Shown in pieces: positions 25,707-38,572 of a DNA stretch of 64,000 nt. This DNA comes from Erythrophleum ivorense. Taxonomy: Eukaryota > Streptophyta > Magnoliopsida > Fabales > Fabaceae. Made by a program: the position numbers and the translations under genes. Numbering within the stretch: the first letter of the stretch is position 1; each line of letters opens with the position of its first letter. The notes below the pieces were generated by a model. That model ran no database searches, was not told the DNA's origin, and saw only the letters and a program-made list of their open reading frames with translations. The DNA lies in contig JAIUCV010000284.1 of assembly GCA_026724425.1 (NCBI GenBank), positions 62,001 through 126,000 of the forward strand, in the 5' to 3' direction.

Positions 25707-26072
25707 TTGATGTGTGATGCATCCAACTTTGCCATAGGTGCAATTCTTTCCCAGAGGATAGACAAGAAGTCTCATGTGATCTCTTATGCATTGCGCACCT
25801 TAGATGAGACTCAAACTAATTATACAACCACTGAAAAGGAGCTTTTAGTTCTTGTTTTTGCTTTAGATAAGTTTTGTTTTTATTTGCTTGGTTCTAAAGT
25901 TATTGTTTATTTTGATCATACAGCTTTAAAGTTCCTGCTCAAGAAGCCTGATGCGAAACTGAAACTCATTAAGTGGACGTTGCTCCTACAAGAATTTGAC
26001 ATAGAAATCAAAGATAATAATGGAGTAGAAAATCTTGTGTCTGATCATTTAAGTAGAATACCCTACTTTTAG
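25707..26072 (+). pseudogene. gypsy RNase H region
   Basis: Reads MCDASNFAIGAILSQ (catalytic Asp), TTTEKELLVLVFALDKF (catalytic Glu) and VYFDHTALKFLLKK (catalytic Asp in FDH), ending NLVSDHLSRI. The 121-codon stretch is open, so this domain is well kept though the element as a whole is dead. Confidence 0.85.
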
Positions 26073-27074
26073 ATTCATTTGCTATCAAGGATAGTTTTCC
26101 AGATGAGCAGTTGTACTCATTATATGGTAAAAATCCTTAGTATGCAGATATGGTGAATTTCTTAGTTGTTTTTGAATTGCCTGCTTATTTTGAAAAACAC
26201 CAAATTAATAAACTTACGAGTGAGGCAAAATATTATGTTTGGCATAACCCTTACTTATGATACATGTGTAGTGACCAGATTATTAGAAATTGTGTTCCTA
26301 ATTATGAATTTACATCTATTTTGCACTTTTGTCATACACTTGCATGTGGTGGCCATTTTGATCCTCAATGTACTAATAATAAGGTTTTAGACTTTGGACT
26401 ATATTAGCCCACCTTATTTGGGAATGCATATTCTTTCTGTAAGAATTGTACACGATGTTAATAGACAGGTAATATTTGTAATATCTGGTTCTTTTAGAAT
26501 GAGAGAAAACATGAGAAACGTAATATACGATTTCTCCGTAAATGTACAAAATTTACTGGATACAAAAGCAAGTCCCTGGAAATGAATCAGTTAATGTCCT
26601 AAAAAATTTAAGTAGCATTATAAACTCCTAAAAATGAAAATCCTAGGCTTAGACAGAAAGAAAAATAAAGTTAGAATGAAGAAATGAATTTGAACGAAAG
26701 GTTAATGAAATGTAATGGCATATTTGTAATTTTAGCCAATTTTTAGAATACTCACAAAAGGACTTTTTAAACAAAATTTTTAAGTTCTCTAGGGTTTTCA
26801 GAGGCCCTGAAAACCATGGGAAGTCTCAAAATAGTTAAAGCCTCTCCAGTAGACATTTCTTAGCTACAATGAGCCTGAACTTTAATCGATTCATTCAGAA
26901 AGGTTTTAACTTTGATTTGAGTGATTCCAAAGGCATTTTATAAGATTGAGAACCTAAATTTTATGATGGAAAAGACAGTTCTAAAAAAGGAGCTAAAACA
27001 AATTAGAAACAAAAATGTCAAGAACAAAAAGCAAAATGAGAATTTTTGGAAAATGGAGGCTTCTTGAACCCTCC

Positions 27075-27083
27075 TTATATTTC
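27075..27083 (+). promoter_or_regulatory. TATA-like box of LTR copy B
   Basis: TTATATTTC in a C+T-rich context, 106 nt before the first donor-like site at 27,189. Equivalent TATA-like boxes lie 110-125 nt before the donor in copies A, D and K. Confidence 0.45.
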
Positions 27084-27104
27084 GCCTTCCTTCTCCTCAT
27101 TTTT

Positions 27105-28755
27105 AGATCGACCGAATTCTACCCAAAAACCAGAGAAGAAAGCCAGCTCTTAGGAGCACCAAGGGAAGAGGTTTTGAAGGAAGAAAAGGTATGAAACTTC
27201 ATAAAATTTCAAGCTCTTTCTTTAGCAAAATATTTCTCCTCCTTTTCCCCTTTCTTCCTATGATTTCTTGAAGTTTTGGTGCTATTTTGGGGGCAGAACA
27301 AAGAGGAAAATTTCGTGTTTGAGGAGAGGAGACCAAGCAAAGTGAGAAACAAGCAAGAAAAGCTAAGGAAATAAGGTAAAATCTTACTTCTATGGTAGCT
27401 TCTTCCTCCCCCTCTCTCTTGTAGGTTCAACCACCTTAGGGAAATCCTAAAAGACTTGGATTTGGGTAAAACCAAGAATGAATCATATGAATTAAGGTGT
27501 GGGGATTTAGAATATGCAAAGGAAATTAAGTAAAAGCCATGGATTTTCAAGATAGTAAAGTTAAGGTTTCATGGGCTCCTTTGAAAATATGATTTTATAC
27601 AATAATTCCTAGGCTTAAATGAATATTTGGATGAGCTCTTGAGATCTCTAGAAGGCTCCTCATATGCATCTTCCATCAAGAAAATGAAGGAAACCCACTT
27701 GGCACTCATATGGAGTATGGTTTCGACCTAGGCTAGAAGGAGTATTAAGGGGAAGTTTTAATATGTTCCAAGCTTGTTTTTAAGTCATATATGATGGAAG
27801 AAGATGAGAGGAAGTCTTGAAAAAAATTTTAGAAACCATGGATAGTAAGATGGTATCATAGGTTCCATATTATGGCTTAAAAAAGTAACACCTATGTAAG
27901 CTCTTTGATTTGATTGTGCGATGACTCCAAGAGGTTTAAATAGAGTCAAGAATCATAAATAAAGGGAAAGAATGAAGCCAAGATGATGTTTTCTTAAGGT
28001 TGCTTCATTAAGTGCATTATGGAACCATAAAAGAGCCATATGAGTTACTTAGCTTTTCCAGTGAATGTATGGCTTTAGAATTTGATTTAAAAGTGTAATT
28101 GGCTTCCATATAAAGTTTCTAGGCCAAGAGAAATAAGCCTCACATTATTGTGAGGGTGTGGCTGAGAGAAGAAGCATAACTCTAAGAGAAAAAGTGTGCT
28201 TGTGTGGTAAAGGTAGCTCTCTCCACTTTCTCTCATGCATGAATGTGTGCTTGACTTATCTTTGAATATGTGTATTTGTGTTTTAAGTCATGAAAAGTGG
28301 TTTAGCATGTGCATATGTATTATGGTACCATGATGTTGTAATATGTTTTCAAATGATGCCTAGTATGCTTGCTTAGATTTGCTTGACTGTGGTGAAGCCA
28401 AGAACCCTTAACTATGGTGAGGATGAGCCAAGAATCCTTAAAATTAGTTGAAACAAAGTAAAGAGTCTCCCAAGAGTGAGGTTGAGTCAAAACCTCTTAA
28501 AGAAAATGGGTGAGGCAAGTCCAAAATCTACAAGAGAATGGGTGAGGCTAATTCACTTGCTTTGCAAGCCTATGTATGCTTTGTATAACTTGTTCAAATG
28601 CCAAGATTGCTTCTTGAATGATCATATATGTCATTATACTCATACATGCATTTTCAAGACTTGTATTGCATACTTTATGTGTGATTGAAAGGGAAATGAG
28701 CAATTGGGATTCTTTGAATTCCATTCCCTCCTCTCCAATGTTCTAACATGCTAGG
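27105..28755 (+). ncRNA. Predicted spliced non-coding leader of LTR copy B
   Basis: Gene-like sites without an ORF: exon 1 (about 27,105-27,188), intron 27,189-27,296 (108 nt), exon 2 27,297-27,375 (79 nt), intron 27,376-28,122 (747 nt), exon 3 28,123-28,212 (90 nt), intron 28,213-28,754 (542 nt, ending in a C+T-rich tract with TTCTAAC before GCTAG), then exon 4. Exons 1-3 contain no ATG. Splicing is inferred only from motifs and from equal spacing in other copies. Confidence 0.4.
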
Positions 28756-30894
28756 TGGACCAAGTGAGTAAGGTAATGGAAGCCATCAACTTGGAAGGTG
28801 AAAGTATGACAACAAAATGCCTTGATTTTGCTTCTTTATAGCCATATGAGTGGCAAATGGTGTAATCCGTTATTGTATATGTCATATAACCTTATGAACA
28901 TATGTAATTATGCAAATATATCATGTACAAATGAGATTTAATGTTATGTGTATGATATAGTATATTTTAGACATTGAGGAGTACGACTAGCTTTGTATAC
29001 TCTTGTATATGGCATGGGGTGAGAGAGTGAGTTTTCAAATTCTGGGTCTATGCATCTTTAAAAGAAGTTTAGCAAGTTATTTTGGTGCATTCCCACGTGC
29101 TCAAGTGGTCATGATTGCCTTAGAACTTAAAATAGACCATTTGGACCCCTTTGGTGACACAAAATGAGCCATTTTGCAACCTAATGTCAAGATCTAACCA
29201 AATGAACAAATTTGCCTATGAAATTTGGCACAAACATAGATCTTATCTAGAGCTTTTCTAAAAGTTAAAGATCAGATTATTTGGATCTCTATGGAATTAA
29301 TTATAAATTTTCAACGTTGGAATTTTTCTGTTAAACTGATGCAGACACTATTTATATGGTTAGAAACTTGGGCTATGTCATTTGTGGGCCAAATGATATC
29401 TAATTCTTATGAAATTTATAAACATAAACTACACATGATAAGCTTTCCATGTCCACTGAGATCACCCCAATTGGACCTTTGAGCAGGGAGATATGAATTT
29501 TTGAAATTGGAGGTCAATATTAGGGATGATAGTCAATCTTTGGTACTATTCCATCAATTTCTGATTGCTATATGCCCTTGTTGAGGTTTGGACATATTTT
29601 TAGCATAAAGTAGACATCTTTAGCTTTCTATAATGATAAAGAATGCATAATTTTGATTTTTTTAGAATTATTTATGAATTTTCAAAGTTTATGATAGTAA
29701 ACTAAAATTTCTAGTCGAGGCTGCACTCTTGAATTTCATGCACTCCATCCATTTGCACGAGTTTTAGGACACTTTCTTGAATGGTTTTGAGTTGTATTAG
29801 TGTAATTAAATATGAGAATGAGTTGAATGAGTTCATATGGTCCACAAGACACCGAATAAAAAATTTATCCGCTACGCAATACAAATATATTCATTATTTT
29901 AATGTCATTTTTCTTACTTCCTTGTAAAGTGCATGGCATAAGCCATAGAAGTAGCACGAGGCAAGCTAGAAATTTATAGTGTTACAATATTTCTCATAAG
30001 AATGAAATGCCTTAAAAACCATTATTTTTCTATGAGATATTTGATACTTGGGGTATTAACTTCATGGGACCATTTGCTGTTTCTTTTGATTTCATATATA
30101 TTCTTTTAGCTGTTGATTATGTTTCAAAGTGGGTGGAAGCAAAAGCTACAAGGACTGATGACTCTTCTGTGGTTGTGGACTTTGTTAGATCTCATATTTT
30201 TTGTAGGTTCGGCATACCTAAAGCAATCATCAGTGATTAAGGCTCCCACTTTTGTAACAAAAACATGCAAGCCCTCCTTTACAAGTATGGTGTACTCCAT
30301 AAAGTAGCCACCCCTACCATTCACAAATGAATGGTTAAGCAAAAGTTTCAAATAGAGAGATAAAACAAATTTTGGAGAAAACAGTGCAATCTACTAGAAA
30401 GGATTAGAGTAAAAGATTAGATGATGCATTATGGGCTTACCGTACTGCCTACAAAACTCCTATAAACATGTCACACTATAGGTTGGTTTTTAGTAAAGCA
30501 TGTCACTTACCAGTTGAGGTTGAGCATAGAGCATATTGGGCAATAAAGAAGTATAATATGGATCTATCTTAAGCTAGTTCTCAAAGAAAATTGCAACTTC
30601 ATGAGCTTGAAGAAATTCGATTGGAAGCTTATGAAAACTCTAGAATTTAGAAGGAGAAAACCAAGGGCGTGCATGATAAGATGATTAAAAGAAAATAGTT
30701 TCATGTTGGTGAAAGAGTCCTCCTCTACAATTCTCACGTAAAGCTAATGCCCGGTCAGTTACGTTCAAGATGGATTAGTCCATTTGTTATTACTCATGTT
30801 TTTCTTTATGGTGTAGTGGAGACTATGAATGAATTAACTAACAAGCGCTTCACAATGAATGGGCAAAGGTTTAAGCATTTTTATAAGGGATTTT

Positions 30895-32285
30895 AGGAGT
30901 AAACAGTGGAGGAGCTACATCTTTATAATGCTTTATACACTTGAACCACTCTGTTGTATTTCCTTCCCTCCTCTTTTTCTTTTCTTGTCTTCTCTTTAAT
31001 TGATGAATTAGATTGCTATTACATTAAGGACAATGTAAAAATTAAGTGTGGGGAGGGGGATAAATCACTCATTCTGCTTTTTTTTTCGTTTTTTTTTTCA
31101 GAATTATCTTGTTTTTCTTGCAATTTTTTTTCTTTAAAAAAATAAGTTGAAAAAGCAATTTAAGTTTGGAAGTATTTCAACATAATTAGGAATCAATTTT
31201 GTTTTCTATAGTTCAAGTAAATTGGCAATGAATTTAATTTTAATAGATTCATGTAGTAGTTTTAAACCCGTGAGGATTTTGGGCCTTATATTGTTTCTTT
31301 CTTATGAGAGCATTTGCCTATCATGATGTTCACTCTAGAACTTATTTTCATTCTTAATTGAAACTACATTTGCACAAGCATTCATAAAAATGATTAAGGC
31401 ATTCTTTCTTCTTTTCTTTTATTATAAATGAGCCAAATAGCCATCCCATCTTTGTTTTATCCTTTATTTTTGTTCTCTTTTTGAGCATTTAATGTTTTCT
31501 TTTTAACCATTTAGCACCCAAAAAAAAAATAATTCTCACCTTATTTAGGATACTTTTAATTATTAAGAGCATTATATCTTCATAGGGTATATGGATGTGC
31601 AATTTACGTTAATTTTGAGCTAATTAACTTGTTCTCTTTTAGAGATGTCTCTAAGAAAAAAAGGGAAAAAGCATAAAAGAAAAGAAATGAAAAGGAAATT
31701 TTTATGAAAAACAGCAACAAAAAACCAAAAAAAAATGATACAAACAAACAAACAGAAAAGCATAAAAAAAGAAGTAGTAAAAAATGAATGATGAAAATGA
31801 GAAAAGAAAATTACTTTGGTTTTCATTGAGCATGTATTGGCTTATAGTAAATAAAACCGTCACATGCATATCTATTCCATTCTATGTTCTTTTTTTTTAT
31901 AGTGAAAATTACCATATGTTTCGTACCTTACCCCATTATAACCTTGAATAAAAGTCCTTTTGATTTATGTATTGCTTATGATTTAGTTAGTGAAGACTGA
32001 GAAGATATACAAGCCTATGGTAGTGTTATTGTGAAAGGTTGAATTTGAGAGGAACACTTAACGTAAACACTTGAGAGAATTGAAAGTAAACACATAACCA
32101 GTAAGGAGCTGCCACTTTGATTTATTTTTTTTTCAATTGGAATTGCTATGCCACTTGTTCATTCTCGATTAGTGAGAAATATTGCCTTTGACTGTTGAAT
32201 ATCTAAAAAACTTGAATTGTGTTTAGCCTGGTAATTTTGCATTTCGATTTTATTTTTTTATTTTGCCCAGGAGTGCAAAAGCCTA
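30895..32285 (+). other. Non-coding 3' internal region of the gypsy element
   Basis: Between integrase and the 3' LTR. AT-rich, with a purine tract GTGTGGGGAGGGGG near 31,046 that could be an internal copy of the plus-strand primer. No further domain seen. Confidence 0.55.
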
Positions 32286-32286
32286 A

Positions 32287-32298
32287 GTGTGGGAGAAT
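32287..32298 (+). other. Polypurine tract of the gypsy element
   Basis: GTGTGGGAGAAT directly precedes the 3' LTR start and fits the expected plus-strand priming site. Confidence 0.6.
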
Positions 32299-32299
32299 T

Positions 32300-33403
32300 T
32301 GATATTTTAATATTATTATATTTTATATTTCTTATATTTAGTCTTAATAATAAATTTTATGGGTAATTTGATGATTTTGGGCTTATTTTATATTAAGTGG
32401 GCTTAATTTAGATTAATGGACTTTAATTACATTTTTATTATATTTATCTAACAAAGGCCCAATTATTTTTAATTGTATTTTATAAGATAGAAGATTCCTA
32501 AAAGGATTGGGTTAGAAAACTCCTATAAAGATTTGGATATTATCTTATTAAGTCTTAAAAGGATTTGGATACTATTTCAAGATTAGTTTCAAAATTAATA
32601 TTAAATTTCTTATAGGAGAAGGTAACTTCACCTATTTAAAGAGAAGAAAATGTCACCATAGAATACATTTCATCTTCTCTAATTCTTATTCCTATTTTCA
32701 TCTTCTTTTATGTTTTTCTAATTTTCTCAATGATCAATTTGAAATCTGAACCTAATAGGGAACTTGAGTCCATGTTTATATAAAACTTTGGTTTAAATTT
32801 TTTTTTTCAAAATGTATTTCATTCTCTTTGTTTTCACGTAATTATTATCATTCTAATTAGATAATTTTTGTTACATAAATTCTAATTCATTTGATTTATC
32901 TGAAAATATGTTTTGATTTAATCAGTTGATTAATCAACTAAATTCATTTTGAACTACGTTAGGATTCTGTGTGTATCTCTGGTCAAGTGTGAAATATTTT
33001 GGCTTCGTATTGTTGACAAAAGTGTAGTTACCTTTTGATTAGCAATACGAACCAATTGAAATCTTAAATGATAGTTTAGGAACATTAATTGAAATAATTA
33101 GAGATATTTTTATGTGACAGGGATAGCGAACTATCAGGAGAAGAATTTTGGATTGGTTATGTATCATTTTGATTGAATTTCATTTTGTTTTATTTTTGTT
33201 CATTAATTTGCTATTTAGTTTAATTAGTGTGACTTCATATTCAAACCCCAAATTATCATGATTCTAGTTTTATCATTCCTAAACTAATTCATTTGATTAA
33301 AAGCTTCATGGGAGACGATCTGGTAAGCATTATCTACAAACTAGCAAAACTCACTAATTTTGGCCAGTTCGACAACTATAAGTGAACATAAATTTCTTTA
33401 CCA
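32300..33403 (+). repeat. 3' LTR of the gypsy element
   Basis: Begins TGATATTTTAATATT and ends TTTCTTTACCA, 1,104 bp. It differs from the 5' LTR by substitutions and a few short indels, one of about 20 bp near 33,095. Confidence 0.88.
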
Positions 33404-35622
33404 TAGGGCTAAGACCTTGGTGAGATCATAGTACTAAAAATTAACCAAAGTCGGAGTCACATTAGTTTACAAGATTTAAAATCTTGTTAGCAAAGTTTTT
33501 AAACAATCTAATTTCAAACCTAAACTTTTAACACTAGACAAATCCTATTGACAAGGTCTTGACCTTGTTGAAAAGGTCTTGACCAAAATAGCTATATCTT
33601 CTATATCTATTGCTAAACCTCATGAAAATACCTTAAACAACTGTAATATAACATTATTTCACAAGGACATAATTACCTTATATCATTTTCCTTAAGAACA
33701 TAATTATTAGACATCATTCATCAACTTATTACATCATCTCCAATTAACATGTTGTGATACAAGTAAAGACTAGAGCATACATATATACACACATTAAAAG
33801 CTTGTGACAAATATCCTAGCTCGAAATCCTTTAGTATATACATACAAACTCAAAATATAGGCCTTATGGCCATCTATACAGTAAGTGAAGTATAAAACCG
33901 AAAAAAGAATTTTTTTAGATATCATTACATATATCCACCTGCACAATACTAGCTACTAGGCTACTTCTTAGCCTGCTTCTCATTCTTCTTACTAAAACTT
34001 TCTCTTGAAAAAAATAAATAAATAAGATAATAGTTCTCCATAAAAGGCTGAGATCAAAATTGTAGTAGTTGTTTTACCTTTCAAAACATATTTAGCATCA
34101 ATATGAACTCGAAATTAGAATAGCAAAAAAACTTACATAAATAAGAAAGAATACAACATATTTGATTACATATAAGAAAACTCAAGTGTATCATGCATCT
34201 CATATATCCTAGTATCTTATGTATCTCATATGTGTCTTAAGCCATTTACCATGGGAGTCTCGAAACAAAACCATAGGAAGGAATACTCATCTCTACTCAA
34301 ACTAACCATAGGGAAGAATTTGCTTCAATCTCGGAATAAATTCTCATAAGTAATCAAATAGATATCTCAAACTAATCATAAAGCAAACATACAATTTTTG
34401 TTAAGAGAAAATATATAATGAAAGATAAACAAATAGCTGCCTAACAACTCAGGGTAATAATGGCAAAGCTTAGTATATCCTATAGGGGTATAACAATCTA
34501 GATCAAACATAACTTGATCAATTTCTATTTCATCCATTTTATAGTAACAATATCTCAGATCTTAATTTATAACTTACTACTTACCTTAGATGTCTTAATT
34601 TGCTTTATGTAATAGCTTATCTTGTCACCAAGGTCTTGGTTAGACCTTACAAGATCCTTACTTCCCCTTAACATTTTGGCCAAAACAAGAAAACACAATA
34701 TTTAAACTCAATTTCCACTTTAAAGTTCCAAATTCACAAATTAATGAAGGAGGAATATCCCTTACCGCATGAAAGTGAACTTTTCAACCTTTTACAACTC
34801 AATTACAACTCCATAAATAGTCTCAACAATTTTAATTTAGCCAAACATAAAATCTCACTCATATAAATTTCTACTTTAACTTTCATGACCAATAAAACAA
34901 AAGATCAATCAAAATTAAGCTTACCAATTTAAATAGTTAACTTCCAATTCATGAAAAGCTAATTTCTAAACTTATCAACAAGTTCTAATAACTTCACATT
35001 CTTGGCCAACACATAAAAAAGACAATTTCTTAATTCTCCAAACTTTAATCAACAAGGTCAGCTTTAACAACTCCAAGACACAGTTAGGCTTACCAATTCA
35101 AGTGTTTAATTTTTAATACATTAAAAACCAACACTCAAGCTTATCAAAAATTCCCTTTTTCATTTAATTCATGGCCAATAAGCAGCAAAATAGCCTTATC
35201 AAAATTTGCAAAATAGAATTGTGCAATTATGACAATTTCAAAGAAAGTCCTAACTTATTTATTTCAAGCTTTGGATCATTTTTCCTTCTAAGTAGCTCCT
35301 AAGATTCTAAAATCAAATAATTTCCCTTCTTCTTCAACCTTAAACCCATGGTCAAAAGCATAAAACAACTGATCTAGAACATTCCATAAAACCAAGAATT
35401 AAAAAGACAATTAGCAAGGATTTTACCTCAAAATCGCAACTCTATTTTTTCTTCTTCTTTCTTTTCTCACCTTAGCCTTCAATATCTACTCTTCCTTAAA
35501 TTCCTTGCAACGTAAAAACCTTTACCAATTAGAAATCCAATTAGTGTATTTTGTAGGGCAAAAGGAGTAGAATAACTTTTGTAAAAGATGAATTGACTAA
35601 AAATGAGATTCTTGTTACCATG
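33404..35622. other. Unclassified repeat-like DNA right of the gypsy element
   Basis: AT-rich DNA with repeated AAGGTCTTG(A/G) motifs (near 33,565, 33,585 and 34,630) and T+C-rich tracts near 35,440. It resembles a minus-strand long LTR in texture but I cannot align it to another copy. No gene supported. Confidence 0.35.
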
Positions 35623-35627
35623 TAAGA

Positions 35628-38549
35628 TGTAACAACCAGGAAAAAGAAAGAAGAAGAAAAGAAAAGAGAAAAGAAAAGGGAAAGAAAAGAAAAGATAAAA
35701 ATTTTTGAAGGCTAAAAATTTTCTAAGTCTGCTAGCTATAGCCTAGCTATAGCGAATGTACCTGTTCGCTATAGCCTAGCTATAGCGAGAGTGCCTTCTA
35801 GCTATAGCGAGAGTGCCTTCTAGCTATAGCGAGAATGCTTCTAGCTATAGCAAGTTCGGGCACCCCATACAAAATCCAGGGAGCTGCTCGCCGTAGCGAA
35901 CGCTATAGCGAAGGCAGAGGTCTGGGACTGATTCGAGCTCGCCGTAGCGAGGGTTATGGCTCGCTATAGCGAGGGTTAGTCCGGAAAAGCGTGAAAAAAG
36001 AGAATTTGACTTTTTAAAGCATCCCAACTCCTTCTTTCACTCTGTAACAGACTTAAGCTCACTTTAAGAGAGAAAAAAGGGTGGAGGAGAGAGAGAGAAG
36101 CCTAGAGGAAGAAGGAAGAACAAGAAAGGTAAAGATTTCCATGGCTTTTCTCTTAGCATGTTGTTCTTCTCCCTTTATCCTCTCTTCCCACGGTTTTAGT
36201 AGTTAAAGTAGCCATGTTTTGAGCTTGGTTCAGAGGAGGGAGAGTAGAAAACCCCTTGGAAGAAGACCAAGACTCACATATCTTCACTTCTCCCTTGCTT
36301 CCTTCTTAAGAGCTTGAGAGAGGAAAGAGAGTGGATGAGTTTCTAGTGAGAGAGAGAACCCCTAGCTCTTACATGCTTAGTAGGGTTGCTAGAAAGAAAT
36401 CCCTAGCTCATGAATAGTGTTAAGAGAATAATTTCATGTTTCTTGTATGGTTAGGCTCAAGAAAAGCACTCCCATCTAGAAGTGGTTGTGAAACCTACAA
36501 GGGAGGAGACAATTGAAAGGAAAAGTTATGATTAGCCAATAAGGTAGCTCTCTCCACCTTCTCTCATGCATAAGATGTGTGCTTACATTGTCTTGCTTAT
36601 GTGTATGTATATTTTGAACCATGAGAAGTATGCTAGCATAATGATGCCCATGTATTTCAATGATGTTTTATGTGATTGTTTGGGTTTGCTTGAGTATGGA
36701 AAAGCCAACAACCCTCTAGCCATAGTGAGGATGAGCCAAAAACCCTCAAGTTGGTTGAGACAAAGTAAAGAGTCTCCCAAAAGTGAGGTTGACTCCCAAA
36801 GAGTAAGGGTTGAGTCTAAGAACCTCTTAAAGAATGGGTGAGGCAAGTCCAAATTCCACAAGTGAGTGGGTGAGGCTAATCCATTTACTTGGCAAGTTTT
36901 TATATGTTATGTATGGCCTACTCACATGTTGAAAATGCTTTTCTTATGTACGGCCAACTTAAATGTTGTAAATGCTTTTCTTATGTTTTCATATGCTAAT
37001 ATGTCCATGCATACATGGTGAGACTTGTTTGCATACTTTGTGTGTATGATTGAATGAGAGATGAGATATTGAGATTCTTTGAATCTCACTCCCCCTCTCC
37101 ACCATCCCAACGTGCTAGGTGGACCAAGTGAAGCAAGAGATGGGAGCCACCAAGTTTGAAGTTAAGGGATTTCGGTGAAGAAAGTGTAAAGAGCCATTTT
37201 GTCACTACTTTGTAATTAAGTTAAGGGATGTACTCTAATGATGTAATGATGTATATGATGTAGCAAGTCTAAATACTTGTAAATGAATGTATATAACATG
37301 TATGTATGAGAATTAGAACCCTCTTGAGGGATGTAGCAAGCTTTCGGTATGAATAGTAAGATTTTGCCATTATGTACAAGGTGTATGTGTTGGTGTGGGA
37401 GAGTGAGTTTTGCATATCTGGGTTATTAGACACTTGAGTCATGTTTAATAGCCTATGTGGATGCATTCCCACGTGCTCATAGAGCTTTAGAGGTAGAAGA
37501 GGCAAGTTTGAACCCTTGAAGCCTCATTTAACACATAAATTAGGTCCTTTTGTCCATGATGCTCAAATCTGACCAAATGACCTCTCCTTGCCTTGAAATT
37601 TGGCATGTGACTAGATCTTGTCTAGAGATTTTTGGGAAGATAAAGATCAAGTCATTTTGAGGTCTATAGAATTTTCTATGATTTTTCAAAGTTGGTATCA
37701 GAATTTCGGATTTCAGAAACACTGTTCATTTGGTCAGTTATGGAATTGTGTCATCCGAGGGGCAAACATGATCCAATGATTACGAAATTTTATAGGCAGA
37801 AACTAGACAGTCACAGTGAATTGTAGCAACTAGAAGCACATCATTTGGAGGTCTATAGAGGAAGTTATGCAATTTCGAAGTTCCAGCCCAGAATCAGTCA
37901 TCCTACCAGACCCGAGGTATTGTTTCATCGGTTTCCGGGAGTTTGGTTTAATGAATTGATCTGGAAACATTTTTCATCTTTAGTTAATATCCACATATTT
38001 CCATAGTGATGTTATTTTCATGTAGTGGAGTTTTGTGGAATTAGTTAGCCATTTTTGAAGTTCATATCAGTAAACTGTGACAGTAGCAGGAACCCCTCCG
38101 ACCTTCAGATGATTTCACGTGTCAAACGCGTTATGTGTGATTTTATGAGTTGTATATATTTTTACCATGAAGTAGACAGTCTAAGCTTTCCAGAGTGACC
38201 AAGAGAGCATGTTTTTGATTTTTCTGTATTTAGTTATGAATTTCCAAACTTTGCCCAAAAATGAGGCCAAATCTGCTGAAAACGAATTTGCATGTCTCAT
38301 ATCTCTCTTTGCTTTCCATGGGTTTAAAGCATATTTTTGGGATTGAAATGAGTCTTAATAGTGTAATCAAACATGAGGATGCATAGAAAGAGCTCACCCG
38401 GTCCATGTGACATTAAAGTGAATGTCTACTCATGCATGCTTCCATGAGAAAGAATATGAACCTAAAGAAAATGATCTCCCTTTATGCTTCCCATATGTAT
38501 ATGAGCATGTAAGTGATGATGGGTATGAGCTAGAAATGAAGGTGTTACA
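35628..38549 (+). mobile_element. Solo LTR (2,922 bp, copy D)
   Basis: Begins TGTAACAACC, ends GGTGTTACA, with perfect 5-bp duplication TAAGA (35,623-35,627 and 38,550-38,554). A TATA-like CTTTTTAAAGC near 36,010 lies about 117 nt before the first donor-like AAG/GTAAAG at 36,129. The conserved AAG/GTAGCTCTCTCC donor is at 36,544 and the GCTAG acceptor at 37,118. No ORF. A palindromic motif array occupies the upstream part. Confidence 0.92.
35735..35970. repeat. Array of the palindromic 8-mer GCTATAGC
   Basis: Nine exact copies of the self-complementary GCTATAGC in 236 bp, several extended to TCGCTATAGCGA or AGCTATAGCG, plus two GCCGTAGCG variants. It lies about 100-350 bp inside LTR copy D, upstream of its TATA-like box, where a U3 enhancer would be expected. 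Copies A, B and K have no comparable block. Confidence 0.85.
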
Positions 38550-38572
38550 TAAGAGCTCAAACCCATAGCTTC

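Larger units (their letters stand above)
26477..29986 (+). mobile_element. Solo LTR (3,510 bp, copy B) nested in gypsy integrase
   Basis: Begins TGTAATATCTGG, ends AGTGTTACA, with perfect 5-bp duplication ATATT (26,472-26,476 and 29,987-29,991). Excising it restores TGNI-SHKNEMP in the integrase frame, which proves the borders. No coding region is present inside. It is the best plus-strand reference copy for the family, with the TATA-like box and splice-like motifs described separately. Confidence 0.92.
26100..30894 (+). pseudogene. gypsy integrase, split by a nested LTR
   Basis: The N-terminal HHCC zinc finger region is readable in shifting frames up to KNCTRC near 26,452. It is interrupted at 26,477-29,986 and resumes at 29,992 with SHKNEMP, then FYEIFDTWGINFMGPF, AVDYVSKWVEAKA (catalytic Asp) and AIISD (catalytic Asp). 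The expected catalytic Glu near 30,342 reads as Lys (GAA to AAA). Stops and a one-base frameshift near 30,320 are also present. A C-terminal part up to about 30,894 follows. Confidence 0.85.
20420..33403 (+). mobile_element. Ty3/gypsy retrotransposon, inactive, with a nested solo LTR
   Basis: Two LTRs (20,420-21,546 and 32,300-33,403) flank gag, protease, reverse transcriptase, RNase H and integrase in the Ty3/gypsy order. The primer site resembles the tRNA-Asp complement used by Athila-like plant elements, and the gag (LIHLLPKFHG) and protease (LDLGASINIMP) sequences fit that group, which I infer rather than prove. Stops occur throughout, so it cannot make a polyprotein. A 3.5 kb LTR of another family interrupts integrase. 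The two LTRs differ by visible substitutions and short indels, so insertion is old. Flanking 5-mers (CAAGG and TAGGG) do not match well. Confidence 0.9.

Noticed and set aside
27209..27550. 113-codon minus-strand ORF in LTR copy B
   Set aside because: It lies across the splice-like region on the opposite strand and is not kept in other copies.
20415..33408. Target duplication for the gypsy element
   Set aside because: Flanks CAAGG and TAGGG agree at only three of five positions, so no claim is made.
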